Part shown: positions 33,702-49,653 of the stretch, one piece after another
Position numbering within the stretch: position 1 is the stretch's first letter
How the letters are laid out: every line of letters begins with the position of its first letter
NCBI GenBank assembly: GCA_037975125.1
Contig: CM075853.1
Coordinates: 33,843,113-33,907,112 of the forward strand
Length of the DNA stretch: 64,000 bases
Origin: Latrodectus hesperus
Lineage: Eukaryota; Arthropoda; Arachnida; Araneae; Theridiidae
Direction of reading: 5' to 3'
Position numbers and translations under genes: made by a program
Notes under the pieces: model-generated
The model's input: only the letters and a program-made list of their open reading frames with translations
Told to the model about the DNA's origin: nothing
Database searches by the model: none

Positions 33702-34778
33702 TCAAACATTTTCCACATGAGTACCATCACAGGCAATTACGCATTGCATGCGGGAGACGGTGGACAATGTCGCTGCACGCAACATGGCACGAGGGATGTT
33801 TCCAATCTCACGCCGTATAGAATCCTTTAAGTCCGACAATGTTTGAGGATTGCACAGATAAACTCTGAATTTGAGATAGCCCCAAAACCAGAAATCCATA
33901 GGCGTCAGAACTGGTGATCGCGCAGGCCACGGAAAAGGATAATAGCGTGAGATGATGCGATCACCAAAATGCTGATCCAGGAGCCTTTTAACTGACCTCG
34001 CTATATGTGGAGGTGCGCCATCTTGCATCCAAACAATGTCATTGAGTGCATTCAGCCGACGCAACTCCGGTAAGACATAATTTTTCAGCATGGCTGCATA
34101 CGGAGAGCCCGTTACAGAACATGTTGCAGGGCCAGTCGGGGTCGTTTCCTCAAAGAAGAACGGGCCCAGAACAAATGTAGCTGTAATGCCGCACCACGCA
34201 GGCACTTTGGCGTCAAATAATGGTACTGGCGCCACAGCATGAGGATTCGTCTCTCCCCAGTGCACACAATTCTTTGTGTTAATGCTGCCATTTAAGGTGA
34301 AATGCGCCTCGTCCGTCCATAGTATGCGAAGTGGCCAGTCGTTATCCGCATCATATCGTAACAAAAATGCATTTGCGAAGTCCAGACGTTGTTGTGGGTC
34401 ACCCGGCTCCAACATCTGGACGCGCTGGAACCGATAGGGAAACATGTGAAGTACCGAGCGCAAGAGCTTGCGGACCGTTGAGTTCGTAATATCCAACACG
34501 CGCGCTATGCCTCTTGTGGTTTCTGTGTGTCCTGCAGTCACTGTATGGTGCACTTCTATGACGTCCTCAGAAACAGTTGGCCGTCCGGAGCGCTGTTTGT
34601 CACAGGTGCAGCCTGTATCTTCGAATTTCCGCACTAAATTACGCAGAGCTTGCAGAGTACATGGGCCGCGTCGTTGTCGATGATTGCGGCGATACACACG
34701 CAAGGCTTCCTCAGCGTTCATCCCATTTTGGTAATAGAGTTTGATCAATTCACCGCGAACTTTCCTAGGAAGACTCAT
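33702..34778 (-). CDS. DD41D Tc1/mariner-superfamily transposase, intact
   Basis: A 358-codon open frame starting MSLPRKVRGELIKLYYQNGM. Residues 1-115 hold the DNA-binding half: a first helix-turn-helix with a GMNAEEALRVYRR block, a CDKQRSGRPTV linker typical of this superfamily, and a second HTH around ITNSTVRKLLRSVL. The catalytic domain has Asp in WTDEAHFTLNG, Asp in VWMQDGAPPHIA, and Asp in RSPVLTPMDFWFWGYL. By my count 41 residues separate the second and third Asp, giving DD41D. The usual SPDL sequence is SPVL here, but the catalytic Asp after PM is kept. The length is normal for the family. The enzyme would act in the nucleus, binding the TIRs and moving the element between TA sites. 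The frame is unbroken, so activity is possible but untested. Confidence 0.93.
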   Translation of the reverse strand: MSLPRKVRGELIKLYYQNGMNAEEALRVYRRNHRQRRGPCTLQALRNLVRKFEDTGCTCDKQRSGRPTVSEDVIEVHHTVTAGHTETTRGIARVLDITNSTVRKLLRSVLHMFPYRFQRVQMLEPGDPQQRLDFANAFLLRYDADNDWPLRILWTDEAHFTLNGSINTKNCVHWGETNPHAVAPVPLFDAKVPAWCGITATFVLGPFFFEETTPTGPATCSVTGSPYAAMLKNYVLPELRRLNALNDIVWMQDGAPPHIARSVKRLLDQHFGDRIISRYYPFPWPARSPVLTPMDFWFWGYLKFRVYLCNPQTLSDLKDSIRREIGNIPRAMLRAATLSTVSRMQCVIACDGTHVENV

Positions 34779-34801
34779 ATCGTCGGCATGTGCGAGTTCC
34801 C

Positions 34802-34837
34802 GAATGAAGACTTCGCATACCCGCTTGGTATTTTATA
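34802..34837 (-). promoter_or_regulatory. Core promoter (TATA box plus initiator) of transposase
   Basis: On the minus strand TATAAAA (34831-34837) is followed by TCATTC (34802-34807), which fits the arthropod initiator TCAKTY. The distance from the first T of TATA to the initiator A (34805) is about 32 bases, the normal spacing. Transcription from there would give a leader of about 27 nt before the ATG at 34778. The promoter lies just inside the right TIR. Confidence 0.65.
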
Positions 34838-34970
34838 GGTTTCCTACGCTGAATATCTGGCGACCGGCGTTCTGTGATTGGTTTCTTGACTCTGTCACAT
34901 GCAAATTTATTGCGTGCGCCCAGATCGTGTTTTATTGGCCGGTTTTCAGAACTCTTTTTTGTGTTTGCAG

Positions 34971-36716
<1,746 letters not shown>

Positions 36717-36726
36717 TTACATTTTA

Positions 36727-37020
36727 ATATTTTCTTTCTAACGGCGGGCACACCTGGGTGATGAACCCTATGCCATAACAAGGCCAGGAACTGTTACTCA
36801 TGTGTCGTTATCCAGCGGACACTGTGAACCAAGTCACGGAGGCGAGTAGCGTTGCCCGCGCCATACCACCACAAACCCGTTTATAGGGTGGCTCACATTC
36901 ATACAACATAAGAGAAGAAAGGACAGAGAAGGAAAGAAACATCCATGCCGAAACTGGGATTCGAAACCGGGACCAACAGCTCGGGAGTCAGGAACGTCTA
37001 CCACTCAGCCATCGGTCGGA
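36727..37020 (-). mobile_element. tRNA-derived SINE, family 1, copy 1
   Basis: Lies between TTACATTTTA at 36717-36726 and 37021-37030, a 10-bp target-site duplication. On the minus strand the head reads CCGACCGATGGCTGAGTGG, an excellent pol III A box (TGGCTGAGTGG), followed by the B box GGTTTCGAATCC. The body continues GGCATGGATGTTTC, TGTATGAATGTG, ACCCTATAAACGGG, GGCGCGGGCAACGCTACTCG and CGTGACTTGGTTCACAG, and ends GTTAGAAAGAAAATAT. The head would be transcribed by RNA polymerase III. It is the best-preserved copy of the family here. A tRNA gene is excluded because no acceptor stem closes. Confidence 0.9.
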
Positions 37021-37180
37021 TTACATTTTATTACAAATTTACATAAACTTGAATTCTCTTAGCTTTCAATTTTCTCAACAATTTTTCTAAATTATTTGAT
37101 ATTTACAATTTCTGATTGGCAGCAACTACAATATAATGGCTTTTTTAATTTCCTTTAAAGTAAAAATCACTTTAAAATTA

Positions 37181-38770
<1,590 letters not shown>

Positions 38771-38778
38771 TTTCATGT

Positions 38779-39080
38779 CCAATGACCGACCGATGTTAGC
38801 GCTCCTGACTCCTGAGCTGTGGGTCCCGGGCTCGAATCCCGATTCGGGCATGGATGATACTTTCTTTCTCTGTTTTCTCAGCGTTTCTCCATCCTTTCTT
38901 CTGTAATGATGTATGAATGTGCCCCCCCTATGAACTGGTCAGTGGTGGCGTGGCGCGGGCAACGCTACTCACCTCCGTGACTTGTTTCACAGGTGCCCGC
39001 TGGGTAACGATAAATGAATAGCGGTTTCTGGCTTTGTGGCAAAGGGTTCGTCACCCAAGTGACCGTCGTTGAAAAAAATG
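38779..39080 (+). mobile_element. tRNA-derived SINE, family 1, copy 2, A box deleted
   Basis: Same family as 36727-37020 but on the plus strand, about 1.75 kb away. It lies between TTTCATGT at 38771-38778 and 39081-39088 (8-bp duplication). The head reads GACCGACCGATG then TTAGCGCTCCTGACTCC. Compared with copy 1 about 9 bases are missing, removing most of the A box. The B box is GGCTCGAATCC. The body keeps GGCATGGATG, TGTATGAATGTG and GGCGCGGGCAACGCTACTCA, and ends GTCGTTGAAAAAAATG. Without an A box, pol III transcription is probably lost. Confidence 0.9.
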
Positions 39081-39088
39081 TTTCATGT

Positions 39089-42000
39089 AGAAAGATGCCT
39101 CTAAATATATATAAACTGTCAAAACAATCAAGGATGTCCTTAATTTGTTACAGAAGAAATTTTTAAAATGTTACTGTCTAAAATTAAATATAAAATAAAT
39201 ATAAGAGTATTGGTAAAATGTTGACACATTTTACTATTTTTCCTTTTTTTAATTGAAAATAAGTTTTACTACTAAGTTATGTTATTGATAAGAATGTAAA
39301 ATGATAATTTTAAAATATTAATCCATTCAGATTTGAGATTTTTAAACAGTTCTTTGTTCTTCGCAAATTAGAATGTGTTGGCTGACAAAGGATGCCAATA
39401 TTTTCCTAATTCATCAAATTGAGATGTATTTGAATAATATTGCTGTAACCACTCAAATATCTTTAGAATATTTACGAGTATATCGGGAAAACTTTAATTA
39501 AAAATTTGTATCGAGGTTAATTTATTATGTCAAAGAAATCAAAAATATTAGAATAGTATTTTCATTTCAATATAAAAATTGGTCAAAAAAGGCACATTCA
39601 TTTTTAACTTGAGGTATACATTACACATTTTTAATATGGCTATTTATTATTTGATAGTTAATTTTTGAGGAAATATTAAATACACTATATAAAATATTAC
39701 AAAATATATAAAAGTTGGTATTCTGCAAAATAGAGTTAAATCTTTGAACTCATATATTTCAACTCTGACAGTTTAACGCTTAAAAATTTAACAAAAAAGA
39801 ATTTTTTTAGCTTAGAGTTAGTTAATTTTGAGTTTGCTTTCTTGAAAGAACGGATTTGAAATTTTATATTTGGAATTACGATACATATTCAAAGTATGAA
39901 ATGTACATGAATGAAGTTAAAAATTTGATATTTAATCTAATTCACTTTTGTTTTATCACAATCGTATAACCTTTTTGAAGCCTAAATATTTGTATCAATG
40001 AAAATGAAAAAATTCCATTACAGTTTTATATTATCTATTGAAAGAAATTATTGAATAACAGAGTATTATATTCTTGTAAGCTATTTATTTGGAGTTGAAT
40101 TTACATCTCATTACATATACATTTGATCAATATTTATTTAAAACTAAAAATATTAACATTATTTTCTATTTAGACTTTTCAAAAATTATCTTTCAGATCA
40201 TCCGCCGTAAATAATTGAATTTAAGGTTATATTGCTCTGTTTAAAAGCTGTGTTAGAAACATACAACATTTGGATTTTAAACAAATTGCTTAACATTTTC
40301 CCATATAATTTGATTATCATTTATTTTCTATTAAATAAAATTACTAGAAGTAATTTCAAATAATTCTAAAGTAAAATTATAAAATTTATTTTGACTTTTA
40401 TGTGATCTGACATTTTACTTAAATAATTGTTGAGAAATAATAGAAATACGTGTATAAGCTTCATTTTGTTAAAATAACAGCAGTATTGTAAAAAATAATT
40501 ATAAAAAAAACCAATCAAAAAAACATGCAGTTTTTTTTAATTTATACTACATTAGTTAAGTTTTTTTCCAGTTTCATTCAAGATTTCATTTTTTATGAAA
40601 TCTTATAAAAATGTAAAATAATTCGTTTAATGCTTAAATAAACATTGCTAATTATAGTTCAATGAGATATGCAGCTGCCCTGAAGTACTGGAAGCAATTT
40701 AACAAAGAAAACCGGTATAATTTAGAAAAGAGTTTTTTAATCCACGCAAACGAGTTTTTTCTTCAAAATTAGCATACTTTTAAAAAGAATCATTTAATAA
40801 TTTAACTTTTTTAAATTCATTTCTTCTTTTATGTGATTTGGAAATAAATCATCAAACCTAAAAAAGAAAGAGCTAAATAAAAATCATACTATATTACATT
40901 TTTTAATTTTATATTATAATACGTTTAGAGAAATTTTGTGGAATTCACCTTTTTTTAAATTTTTTGTATTTTACAAACTTAATATTTTATTATTATTATT
41001 CTATTTTATTCTTATATTATCTCTTGATGTTAAGTAATCATTATGTTTTGAAATACAATCCTGGCATATCATTATTATATCTAACAATTTGTAAAGTTTT
41101 CTTGTGATTAAAAATCTTGGAAATTTTAACAGCAAATTAGTGTGTTATTTACATGCGTCATTATGTCAAGAATATGTAATTTTGGTCCGGATAAATTATG
41201 TATTATAAATGTAAATAATTCAATTCCAAATCATTTTACTCTACATTAATTACCTAAAATATGTTTCTTATAATCATTAAATTGAACGTAAAAAATATAC
41301 AACATACTTTTTCAATAAAAATTAATTTAGTACTACGGCGAACAATTAAATTTAAACCATATAATTATTTTGAAAAGTTTATCTCCTTATGAAAATGTTG
41401 CAATTATTCTTTAAATTAAAGTTATATTTACAAAGGTTCCTGTAAATACTATTTTTTCTAAAGCTAATTTTATGAATACTATTTTTCTAAGAATATTAAA
41501 TGTAGTTCCGAGGTACTTACATCACTTGGCGTGTAAATGTTTTTATCGTTTAAGTTTGCGAACGAAAGGATATACACACACCACAAAAATAATTTTATTG
41601 ATTGAAAGACTAAAAGCATGTAAAAAGATACAGTATTGAAGCCTTGTTATATCAATAATTTATTATGTTAGAATTGATATTATATTAAATTTTAATTCCT
41701 ATTTTTCATATTATAAATTTCAATTCCTATTTTTCATATTATGCATGATATACCCTACCAATCCTCAAGATTATTATGTAATTATATGGCTTTTCATTCA
41801 AACATACAGATTTTTATCTGATGTTTTACTTATGTCATGGTATTGTACGGTTTCCATTCATAAATCAAGAAAATCAATAATAATGTTTTTAGTTTCTTAA
41901 AAATAATGTTCACATCATTTCGAAAATAATAACCGGATCTTAATGATTTACTACTGAATAGAACTTTAAGGATAAAGATATGTATGTAAAATAATTTAGA

Positions 42001-43331
42001 TGATACTTAAATAAATAAAAATAATACATTTTGTTTCTCCTTATTTTTTCCTTCTTCTCAGGAGTTTTAAAAACAAAATAATTAAATTTCGATTGTAACA
42101 TTGATTTTATTTTAATTTTTAATACTTAAGAATAAATCTTAAAATTTTATAAGAAATGAAATGAAACTTAAATAGAGTAAGGTATAATTATTCACATTCA
42201 TTAAGATGCAGGGGATTTTAGCACAAATTGCGCATTTCGAAAAAATAATTTAAAAAATGTAAATGAAATTTAAAACACTTCATATATAATTTTGTAAAAG
42301 ACTGCGGAGAAATTTAAGTTTTTCTAACGGAAAAATTTATTTCACAAAAATTGACTCGACAAAAAGAGCTAAAAAGAATCTTTTGAACTAAGCAGAATGC
42401 AAAAAAAAATTTGGAAATAAAATTGATCTAAATCACCTCTAATAAAAATAGTGCAAAACACTTCAATTTTAGAGTACATTCTAAAATGATAAATACTTTA
42501 AATTAAATAGAAATGTTTCCATATAAATTTATTTCTATACATAAAATTATATCAGTTTCTTAAAGCATAATAAAAATTCAATTAATATTATATTTTGATA
42601 AGAGAAATTATACATTTAAATATCATTATATTTACAGAAAGGAAATGTATAACAATAATATCTATATTTGCACAAAAGATAATAAGCAAATATGCATTAA
42701 ATAAACATGAATGTTTTGCATTATGTTTTCTTGAGCCTCTCTGATTTTAAATCAATTTGTAATGAATAATGTTAACTGTTTTTATTTGTTTTTTACGCAA
42801 TTCTAAATAAATTTAGAGTGACATGAAAATTATATTAATATATATAAAGTCATTGTAAAAAAATTTGAAATTAAAGTTTTGTTAGCATTATTTTTTTACA
42901 AAATCTTATAATTTTACAAAATTAATGTAATTTACGAGCTGATATTATCAATAATAAATTTATATATTACGCTAAAGCCGCACACAATTTTCACAAGCAT
43001 AAGCTGTATGTTAACTCATATATATTAAACTTGACTATACACTTTTTGAAATGACGCTATTGTACCTATTCTCAAAGAATAAATGGAATTTATAAAAAAT
43101 TAGAATACACACAAATTATGTGAGAAACGGAATAATAAATTTAAAAGTATAGTGGTTTTTAAGGATATTTTGTTATTATTGGTCTCAGTAATAGGTTTAT
43201 TCTTCTAAAGTTTTAAGAATAATCGCTGTTATACACAAATGTTAATAACCTCAAAAAGAGAGAGAAAGGTAATTGGAAAATAAACTATTGTCGCTTGATG
43301 TTTTCATGAAATGACCGAAAAGGATAAATAT
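39089..43331. other. AT-rich desert
   Basis: No gene or transposon seen. A 28-bp tandem pair (AATTCCTATTTTTCATATTA core) lies at 41686-41741. Confidence 0.55.
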
Positions 43332-43441
43332 ACCCTGAATCGTAACGTTTGAAAGAACAAAAAAATCCCTCTCAGTTTCTCCTTGAGATGTTCAATCAGC
43401 TGAAAGTATTACAATGCATCACAATCTTTTATTCGAATGTT
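43332..43441. repeat. 110-bp duplicated segment, copy 1
   Basis: ACCCTGAATCGTAACGTTTG through TTTTATTCGAATGTT, repeated in the same orientation at 45125-45234 with about six substitutions and no indel. The composition is less AT-rich than the background. Function and family are unknown. Confidence 0.9.
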
Positions 43442-45049
43442 ACTTGAAACGCTGCAAATGGGCATGTGACCACCAAAGAACTGCTTCATAAAGTGATTAG
43501 TCAAGCTGCAGTTTATGTAACCAGATAAGTGAGTTTTCAATTATGGAAGGATGTGTGAAAATATTTATTACCCCAGTGCATCATTCAAATATTCAATTTC
43601 AGTAGTAATGTATTTTCTTCGCAATTTTTTTCAAATCATGTCTGGAGAGCTTTTTGCACATGAATTCTAAAGGTCTACATAAACTATTTGTACAATGTGT
43701 TTCTTCCTTCATAGAAGTTATCCACAAACAATGAATGTTACTGTTTTTACAAATGAGGTATGTAATATTACAGTTTTGTTATGCAGAGCATCTGGAGTGA
43801 TCTACTTGGAGTTCTAACTTAAGCAATTTACATAAAATATTTTTAAATTTTATAAATTATTTTTTTAAATTTTATTACATTTTTCATATTTGGGATTTAT
43901 AATTTAATCAAACAAAGCTTCCAAATGTATATTAACTCATCTACTGAATTCTAATGAAGAAACAAATTGATACTACGAAACCTTAAGATAATTTAATTTG
44001 TTCATATGTTACAGTGTTTATCATTTTGTTCTTTACATTTTGGTTACGGTAATCTAATCAGATTTCGAAATTTTTTGAACGTATTTCATAAAACGTTCAA
44101 TATTCATCTTTTACTTTCATAATCTTAAATAATTATAAATTATATTTCATATGAAACAATTACAAGTAAATGCAATTGTCTATTGCGAATCTCACGGCTT
44201 TATTTTCTGTTCTCACGAAGCTTTTTTTTAAAAATTTCTATGTATCATTCATATGAATTATCTTCTTTTAGTACACTAATGGAAGTAAATTATTTAATTC
44301 TAAAACTTGATTCCCTGTATATATGTGTTGAGAAAATTTCTGCAGTTCTAAATTTAGATGCTTAAATATAAACAGAAATTGTCAGGTACTCAGTATTTTA
44401 TGGTATTTTAAGCGAAAAATTTTGGTACATATAACATTGCATTCGAAATTCTTCCAGAACTCTATACACATAAATAGGTTTAGCTCCTTAAAATTAATAG
44501 ACAGCTCATTCTATTAGTAAAATTCAATAATTACAATTTATTTTAATTCAACTTTTCTTCTTTAATAAAATTTTCAAATTTAATTTGGCATTTTACATGT
44601 TGACCGATATTTCATTACTCTCTCCAACATTTCATTTTAGATTCTTCATTTTATTAATTTCTTAACATTGGTATTAATTAGTATTATTATTATTTAAATT
44701 AAATGCGATAAAACTCAGTGAATCAGAGTTTAGTTATGCTGACAAGATCAATTGTTTCATACACATTTCTCGCAACATTATTTGCAAAAAGATCAATAAG
44801 AAATACGGTTGAAATTCAACAACATTTATAATATATCCTGATAAAAGTTTGTCTTAACAACCATATCACATTAAATTAAATCAAAAATTGATGAAAAATC
44901 TAATTTGATATAGTAAAAATATTTATGCGACGTTAATAATTTTAATGCGAAATACTGATGAAAATCATTACTATAAAATAACTCATTGTTTGTACATTCT
45001 ATAAGGAAAAATAACACTTAAAAAGTAAATTTTATAAACATAAGTAAAT
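43442..45049. other. AT-rich background between the two 110-bp copies
   Basis: No gene seen; the 60-codon frame at 44183-44365 has no recognisable motif. Confidence 0.55.
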
Positions 45050-45124
45050 GTTGTATTGAAAAAGAAAGATTGTATTAGAAAGATTGTAAAGAAAGATTGT
45101 ATTAGATAAAGTTGTATTGAAAAA
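45050..45124. repeat. Small tandem repeat of GATTGTATTAGA units
   Basis: AAAGAAAGATTGTATTAGA and shortened variants are repeated three to four times. They directly abut the second copy of the 110-bp segment. Confidence 0.7.
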
Positions 45125-45234
45125 ACCCTGAATCGTAACGTTTGAAAGAGCAAAAAAATCCCTCACAATTTCTCCTTGAGATGTTCAATCAGCTGAAAGT
45201 ATTACGATGCATCAAAATCTTTTATTCGAATGTT
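45125..45234. repeat. 110-bp duplicated segment, copy 2
   Basis: Same-strand copy of 43332-43441, 1,793 bp downstream. The identical length and sharp edges suggest either a defined unit or one local duplication event. The sequences outside the 110 bp are unrelated. Confidence 0.9.
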
Positions 45235-48200
45235 CTACTAGAGAGTACTAGGAGAAACTACTCGAAGGTATAGTATATAAAACTGTTTAATACTACATCT
45301 AATATATATGATGGGATAAAAGACACTCCGATACATTTGAAGGATATATTCATCAAGTATTACACAAGTATTTTTGTTCTTATACAACCCTTTGACAGAA
45401 ATGCATTTGACAAATTACCCAAGTTTTGCTCTTAGCAATAGCTAAAATGTGTTGCCCACTAAGATATTCTGAACTCTAAGCAGTTTATATTCTGAAATTT
45501 GTTCTAAAAGGACAAAATTTAAAAATAGCATATTTTCAAAAACATTTTTCTTGAACTTTGAATTGAAATTACTCAAATATCAGGTAATACTAATAAGATT
45601 CAGTCTACAAAATCTTAAGCTATAAAATATGTTTGCGTTGTTATATAAGACGTAATAACCAGATAAATAATACTTCATCTAATCAACTCTAATATTCATT
45701 TAGTAAATAACTAACACAAAATGACTAGTTTGGATAAATTGGTAAATATAGTATGGATAAAAATAAAAGAATGAAATACGTACACTTTCTTTTAAATTTT
45801 CACATATCACTTAAACCTATACAGGATTAACTCCCTACCCTCTTTTGATAAATAAGTCATTGGAAATAAATATTAAGCAATATTTTTATTATAACCAATG
45901 CTATGCATGTGAAAATAAAAAGGCTGAAAAAGCTGAATGTAACTTTTATTGGTTTTTATACCATTTAATAAATAGTGACTCATCTGGGCAAACAGCTGTG
46001 TTTTTCACAAGTTTATTAATCTTAAACTTACTTAAGTTGTAAACCACATGATTTAAAAACATTCAACTTAAAAAGTAAAAACCTTTACGTTAAAAACATC
46101 TCATGACCTTTATATTTGAAGGTAGAAAGCAAAGTTGAATAAAATATTGATAAATCCATGAATAGTAATTTAAAATAGAGTTTTGTTACAATAAGAATTC
46201 CATACAATTTATCACTTCAGGATGTTTGAACATATTTATATTTACTAAAATACTTATATTTTTAAGATTTTAATTTCTTTAATTTTAAATAAAATAACTA
46301 AAACCACACAATACTTTTGAGAATTATTATAAACCTTTTAAATATTAATTAAGTAATACTTAGTGCTCAGTAACACTTATTAATTCTCTGTAAATATTAA
46401 AATGTCTAAATGTTATCCGTACATATTAAATCTAAGAAGTTATTGTAAAATTTCAAGCAAACTCGGTATGATTATGTGTTAAGCAAGTCATAAATTATAA
46501 GAGTGTGTATTAAATAAATGAAGAGGACTTAAATAATTTCCCCAGGAATAAAAGTAATCTTTAATTTAACTAGTTGAAAATGATTTAAACTCGTATCCTG
46601 GACGAAACCTGAACTTGAGAAAGTAGGCAATTTATTCTCCTAAATTGATTAATTCATGAAATCTTCACAAGTAATTGTAAACTGTATTTTAATGATGTTA
46701 AAAGAGATTTCCAGTTAACCAGATTTATTTGCTATTCAAACAATTGTAGCTCACAGACTACCACTATTTCGCGAATATATAATTTATTTAAACATAAAAG
46801 TATTTTGTGTTTCTTAGAAAGTAACATTTCCAAAAGATAATGTTTTATTTACAAAGACACCAGTTCCACATCTAGTTAAAATTTGAATTTATAATTTTAA
46901 GTGCACATTGTTAAAATATTATTTAAAATATGAATGTTAGTTTTTTAATAAAGTAGTATATATATATTATTCATCTTTTTGTTTGAGTATATATATTTTG
47001 AATTTGAACATATTTATATCTATTATTTTTCCGCTATAAAAGTTTATAACACATAAAATAATTATGGGTTTTAGTATTTTATAAATTTTGCACAAGGGTG
47101 CATTGAACACTATTTTTTTAAATAACAGATATATCAATCTGAAATTATGTATATTTATTTATAGCATAAATAATATAAATCCTGTCAAATATCAAAAAAT
47201 TACGTCTATAATTTTTGTGTACATTATGATTTAATTAATTAAAAAGATAAAAAATTAACTTGTGTACCTTGTGGAATAACTTTGCAGTTTTCGTTTTAAA
47301 AATGCATCACTGAATACGCTTAGCATTTTAAAAATTAAATGAGAAAAAATTTCTTTAAAAATTGTAGATAGTTGTGAAAAAGATTTTTTATTTGATCATT
47401 TAATTTATTTATTAACCAATCAAAAAAGTTATCAACTAATTAAATTTAGTTTTTATTCATTTCCAATTACCCTAAAATATAAATAAAAAACAATTTATTT
47501 GAAAACGAAATCCTTCAGGGATAAATCAAAAAATGTTACCTCTTTTAATTCTCAATTTAGTTTAAAAATGTATTTATAAGTTTAAAAATCGATCACAAAA
47601 TACGCCTAACGCCTAATGAAATACGTAACTAAATTGACAATGTATATTTTGTAGTTTAAGTTCAAAAAACAATTTATAGAATTTTCAAACAAAAAAGTCT
47701 TTGAATAATAGTTTATATAAGAAATTATAGCCGCCATAGAAACATTTTGATAAAAATCCGATTAAAAATTTATAATAACAATAAAAAAACAAAAGAGAAA
47801 TAGTTTTGTTCTATAGATTTCTATTGGGTACTGTCTAAATGTTTTTTACTCTTTTTCTAATATTTATAAAGAAATCATAATATTTTATACTTTAATATTG
47901 GTTTAATAAAGTTCGAAAATATATTGACACAAATATAACAAAAACGATACACATTTGTAATAACTATCAAAGATATAAATGAATACAAATACAATATCCA
48001 TTTTATAATATTTTTAACAAATCAAATTTTAAAATTTGAATTTATATAGAAATTTAAGATAATTCCTAAATAAAAATTCAGGTGAATATGTATATGAATT
48101 TGGAAAAAATCCCCTATTTAAAAGTATAATACTCCGAAATATGGATCAACATTATCAGTTTAAGTTTTTTTATTCAGATAAAAAAATTAGAAGTTAATAC

Positions 48201-48930
48201 ATCATATTAAAGCTTCATATTAAATCATTGCTTCCAAGCCATAAATGGGGAAATAAAGATGAAACAGCTTGAAAATAAAATTGATATATTTTGAAAAATA
48301 TGTCAAATTTCCCTTTAAAACTATCTACAATAGGAATGAAAAACTTATGCCATCATACAGTTTCAAAATTTAAAAAACAGGTTAATATAATTTTTTATAA
48401 ATATATAATTGAATTGATTCTATTTTATAAAATTTTGAGGGAACTATAGATTGAAATTTGAAATATAAGCTTGAAACACAGTAAAACATTTTATTGTCTC
48501 AAGATGTTTTTTATACGTGATTTATTCTAGAACAAACAAAATATATTTTTTTAAATAATCATGGTTTATCACGAATAATTACTATGAAACTAATTTTATA
48601 ATTTATAATTTTATCTTATTTTTCACAATAAGCGATAGTACCTCATTCAATAAGTTTAGAGATATTTGGAGATATGTTTACTAAACGTTATTAAAACTTT
48701 TGTTTTTATTCTAATATTAATAAAAATATTCTATCACATTTTGAAAGATAATTTTCTTACATTTTCAAATAAATTCTATAATTTATTTGATTATTTCAAA
48801 CATCTCTGTTATTGTAGTGAATTTGTGACAAAAATCTTATAAAAATTAAGCTAAATAGATTTTTATAAGACTAAGAAAAAAACTACTTTATTTTCAATTA
48901 GTAAAATTATATCTTTACATCTAATTGAAA
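45235..48930. other. AT-rich desert
   Basis: No supportable feature; the 65-codon frame at 45845-46042 has no recognisable motif. Confidence 0.55.
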
Positions 48931-49089
48931 AAATTAAAATCTAAATTATTATTGAACACCTTATATTTAATTGAAAACGATAGATACTATCATTGATAAA
49001 GTTTTCTTCCAGAATATAAATGCAGATACACTCTCCATGAAACATTTGATAACAAATATTTAGGTCCTAAAAGGAAATGAATTTCAAAC
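48931..49089 (+). repeat. Left arm of 160-bp inverted duplication
   Basis: Runs from AAATTAAAATCTAAATTATT through GGTCCTAAAAGGAAATGAAT to TTTCAAAC. It pairs in inverted orientation with 49450-49613 with only scattered mismatches and small indels. The spacer is about 360 bp. Confidence 0.88.
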
Positions 49090-49421
49090 AAATAACAATT
49101 ATTCTATATTTATATACAATATCATATAAAACAGTTTTTAGTAAAATTTATAATGACTTCCTTTAATATAAATATTAAAAAACATGATTAGTTTTCAAGT
49201 AGCAAAATTTTTCTTTTGTTTGCTGATGTTATATAGTTGAAAATTTACTATTTCACTAATTCAAAAAATAAAGAACACTAAAACTTGCTTTTTTATGATA
49301 AATATTTAAAACACATTAACTAATTAAAATTCAATCTAAAAATGTTACTTCACTATTCTTGTGCTTTATATAGAGTTACAAATATGAATTCCATTTTCAA
49401 TCTATGTTGTCGTGTATCATA

Positions 49422-49636
49422 AGTATGAGGTATGTAGTCACTTTAAATTGTTTGAAATTCCTTTCCTTCTAGGACCTAAATATTTGTTATCAAATGTTTT
49501 ATGGAGAGTGTATCTGCATTTATATTCTGGATGAAAACTTTATCAATGATAGTATCTATCTTATAGTTTTCAATTAAATATAAGGTGTTCAATAATAATT
49601 CAGATTTTAATTTTAAGAGACCACATACCTCATACT
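49422..49636. mobile_element. MITE-like element with 28-bp TIRs
   Basis: The 28 bases starting AGTATGAGGTATGTAGTC (49422-49449) are matched, inverted, by 49609-49636 with three mismatches. The 159-bp interior is the same sequence as the arm at 48931-49089 in opposite orientation, but that other copy lacks these termini. The size (215 bp), inverted ends and lack of coding capacity fit a MITE. No clean target-site duplication is visible, so the family is open. Confidence 0.6.
49450..49613 (-). repeat. Right arm of 160-bp inverted duplication
   Basis: Inverted partner of 48931-49089, embedded in the MITE-like element 49422-49636. Confidence 0.88.
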
Positions 49637-49653
49637 ATTACAATAAATACACG

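Noticed and set aside
36950..37020. A tRNA gene suggested by good A and B boxes
   Set aside because: The sequence continues into a SINE body, is flanked by a target duplication and shows no acceptor stem pairing.
45050..45124. A CRISPR-like or satellite array
   Set aside because: Only three to four short, irregular AT-rich units without spacers of uniform length.
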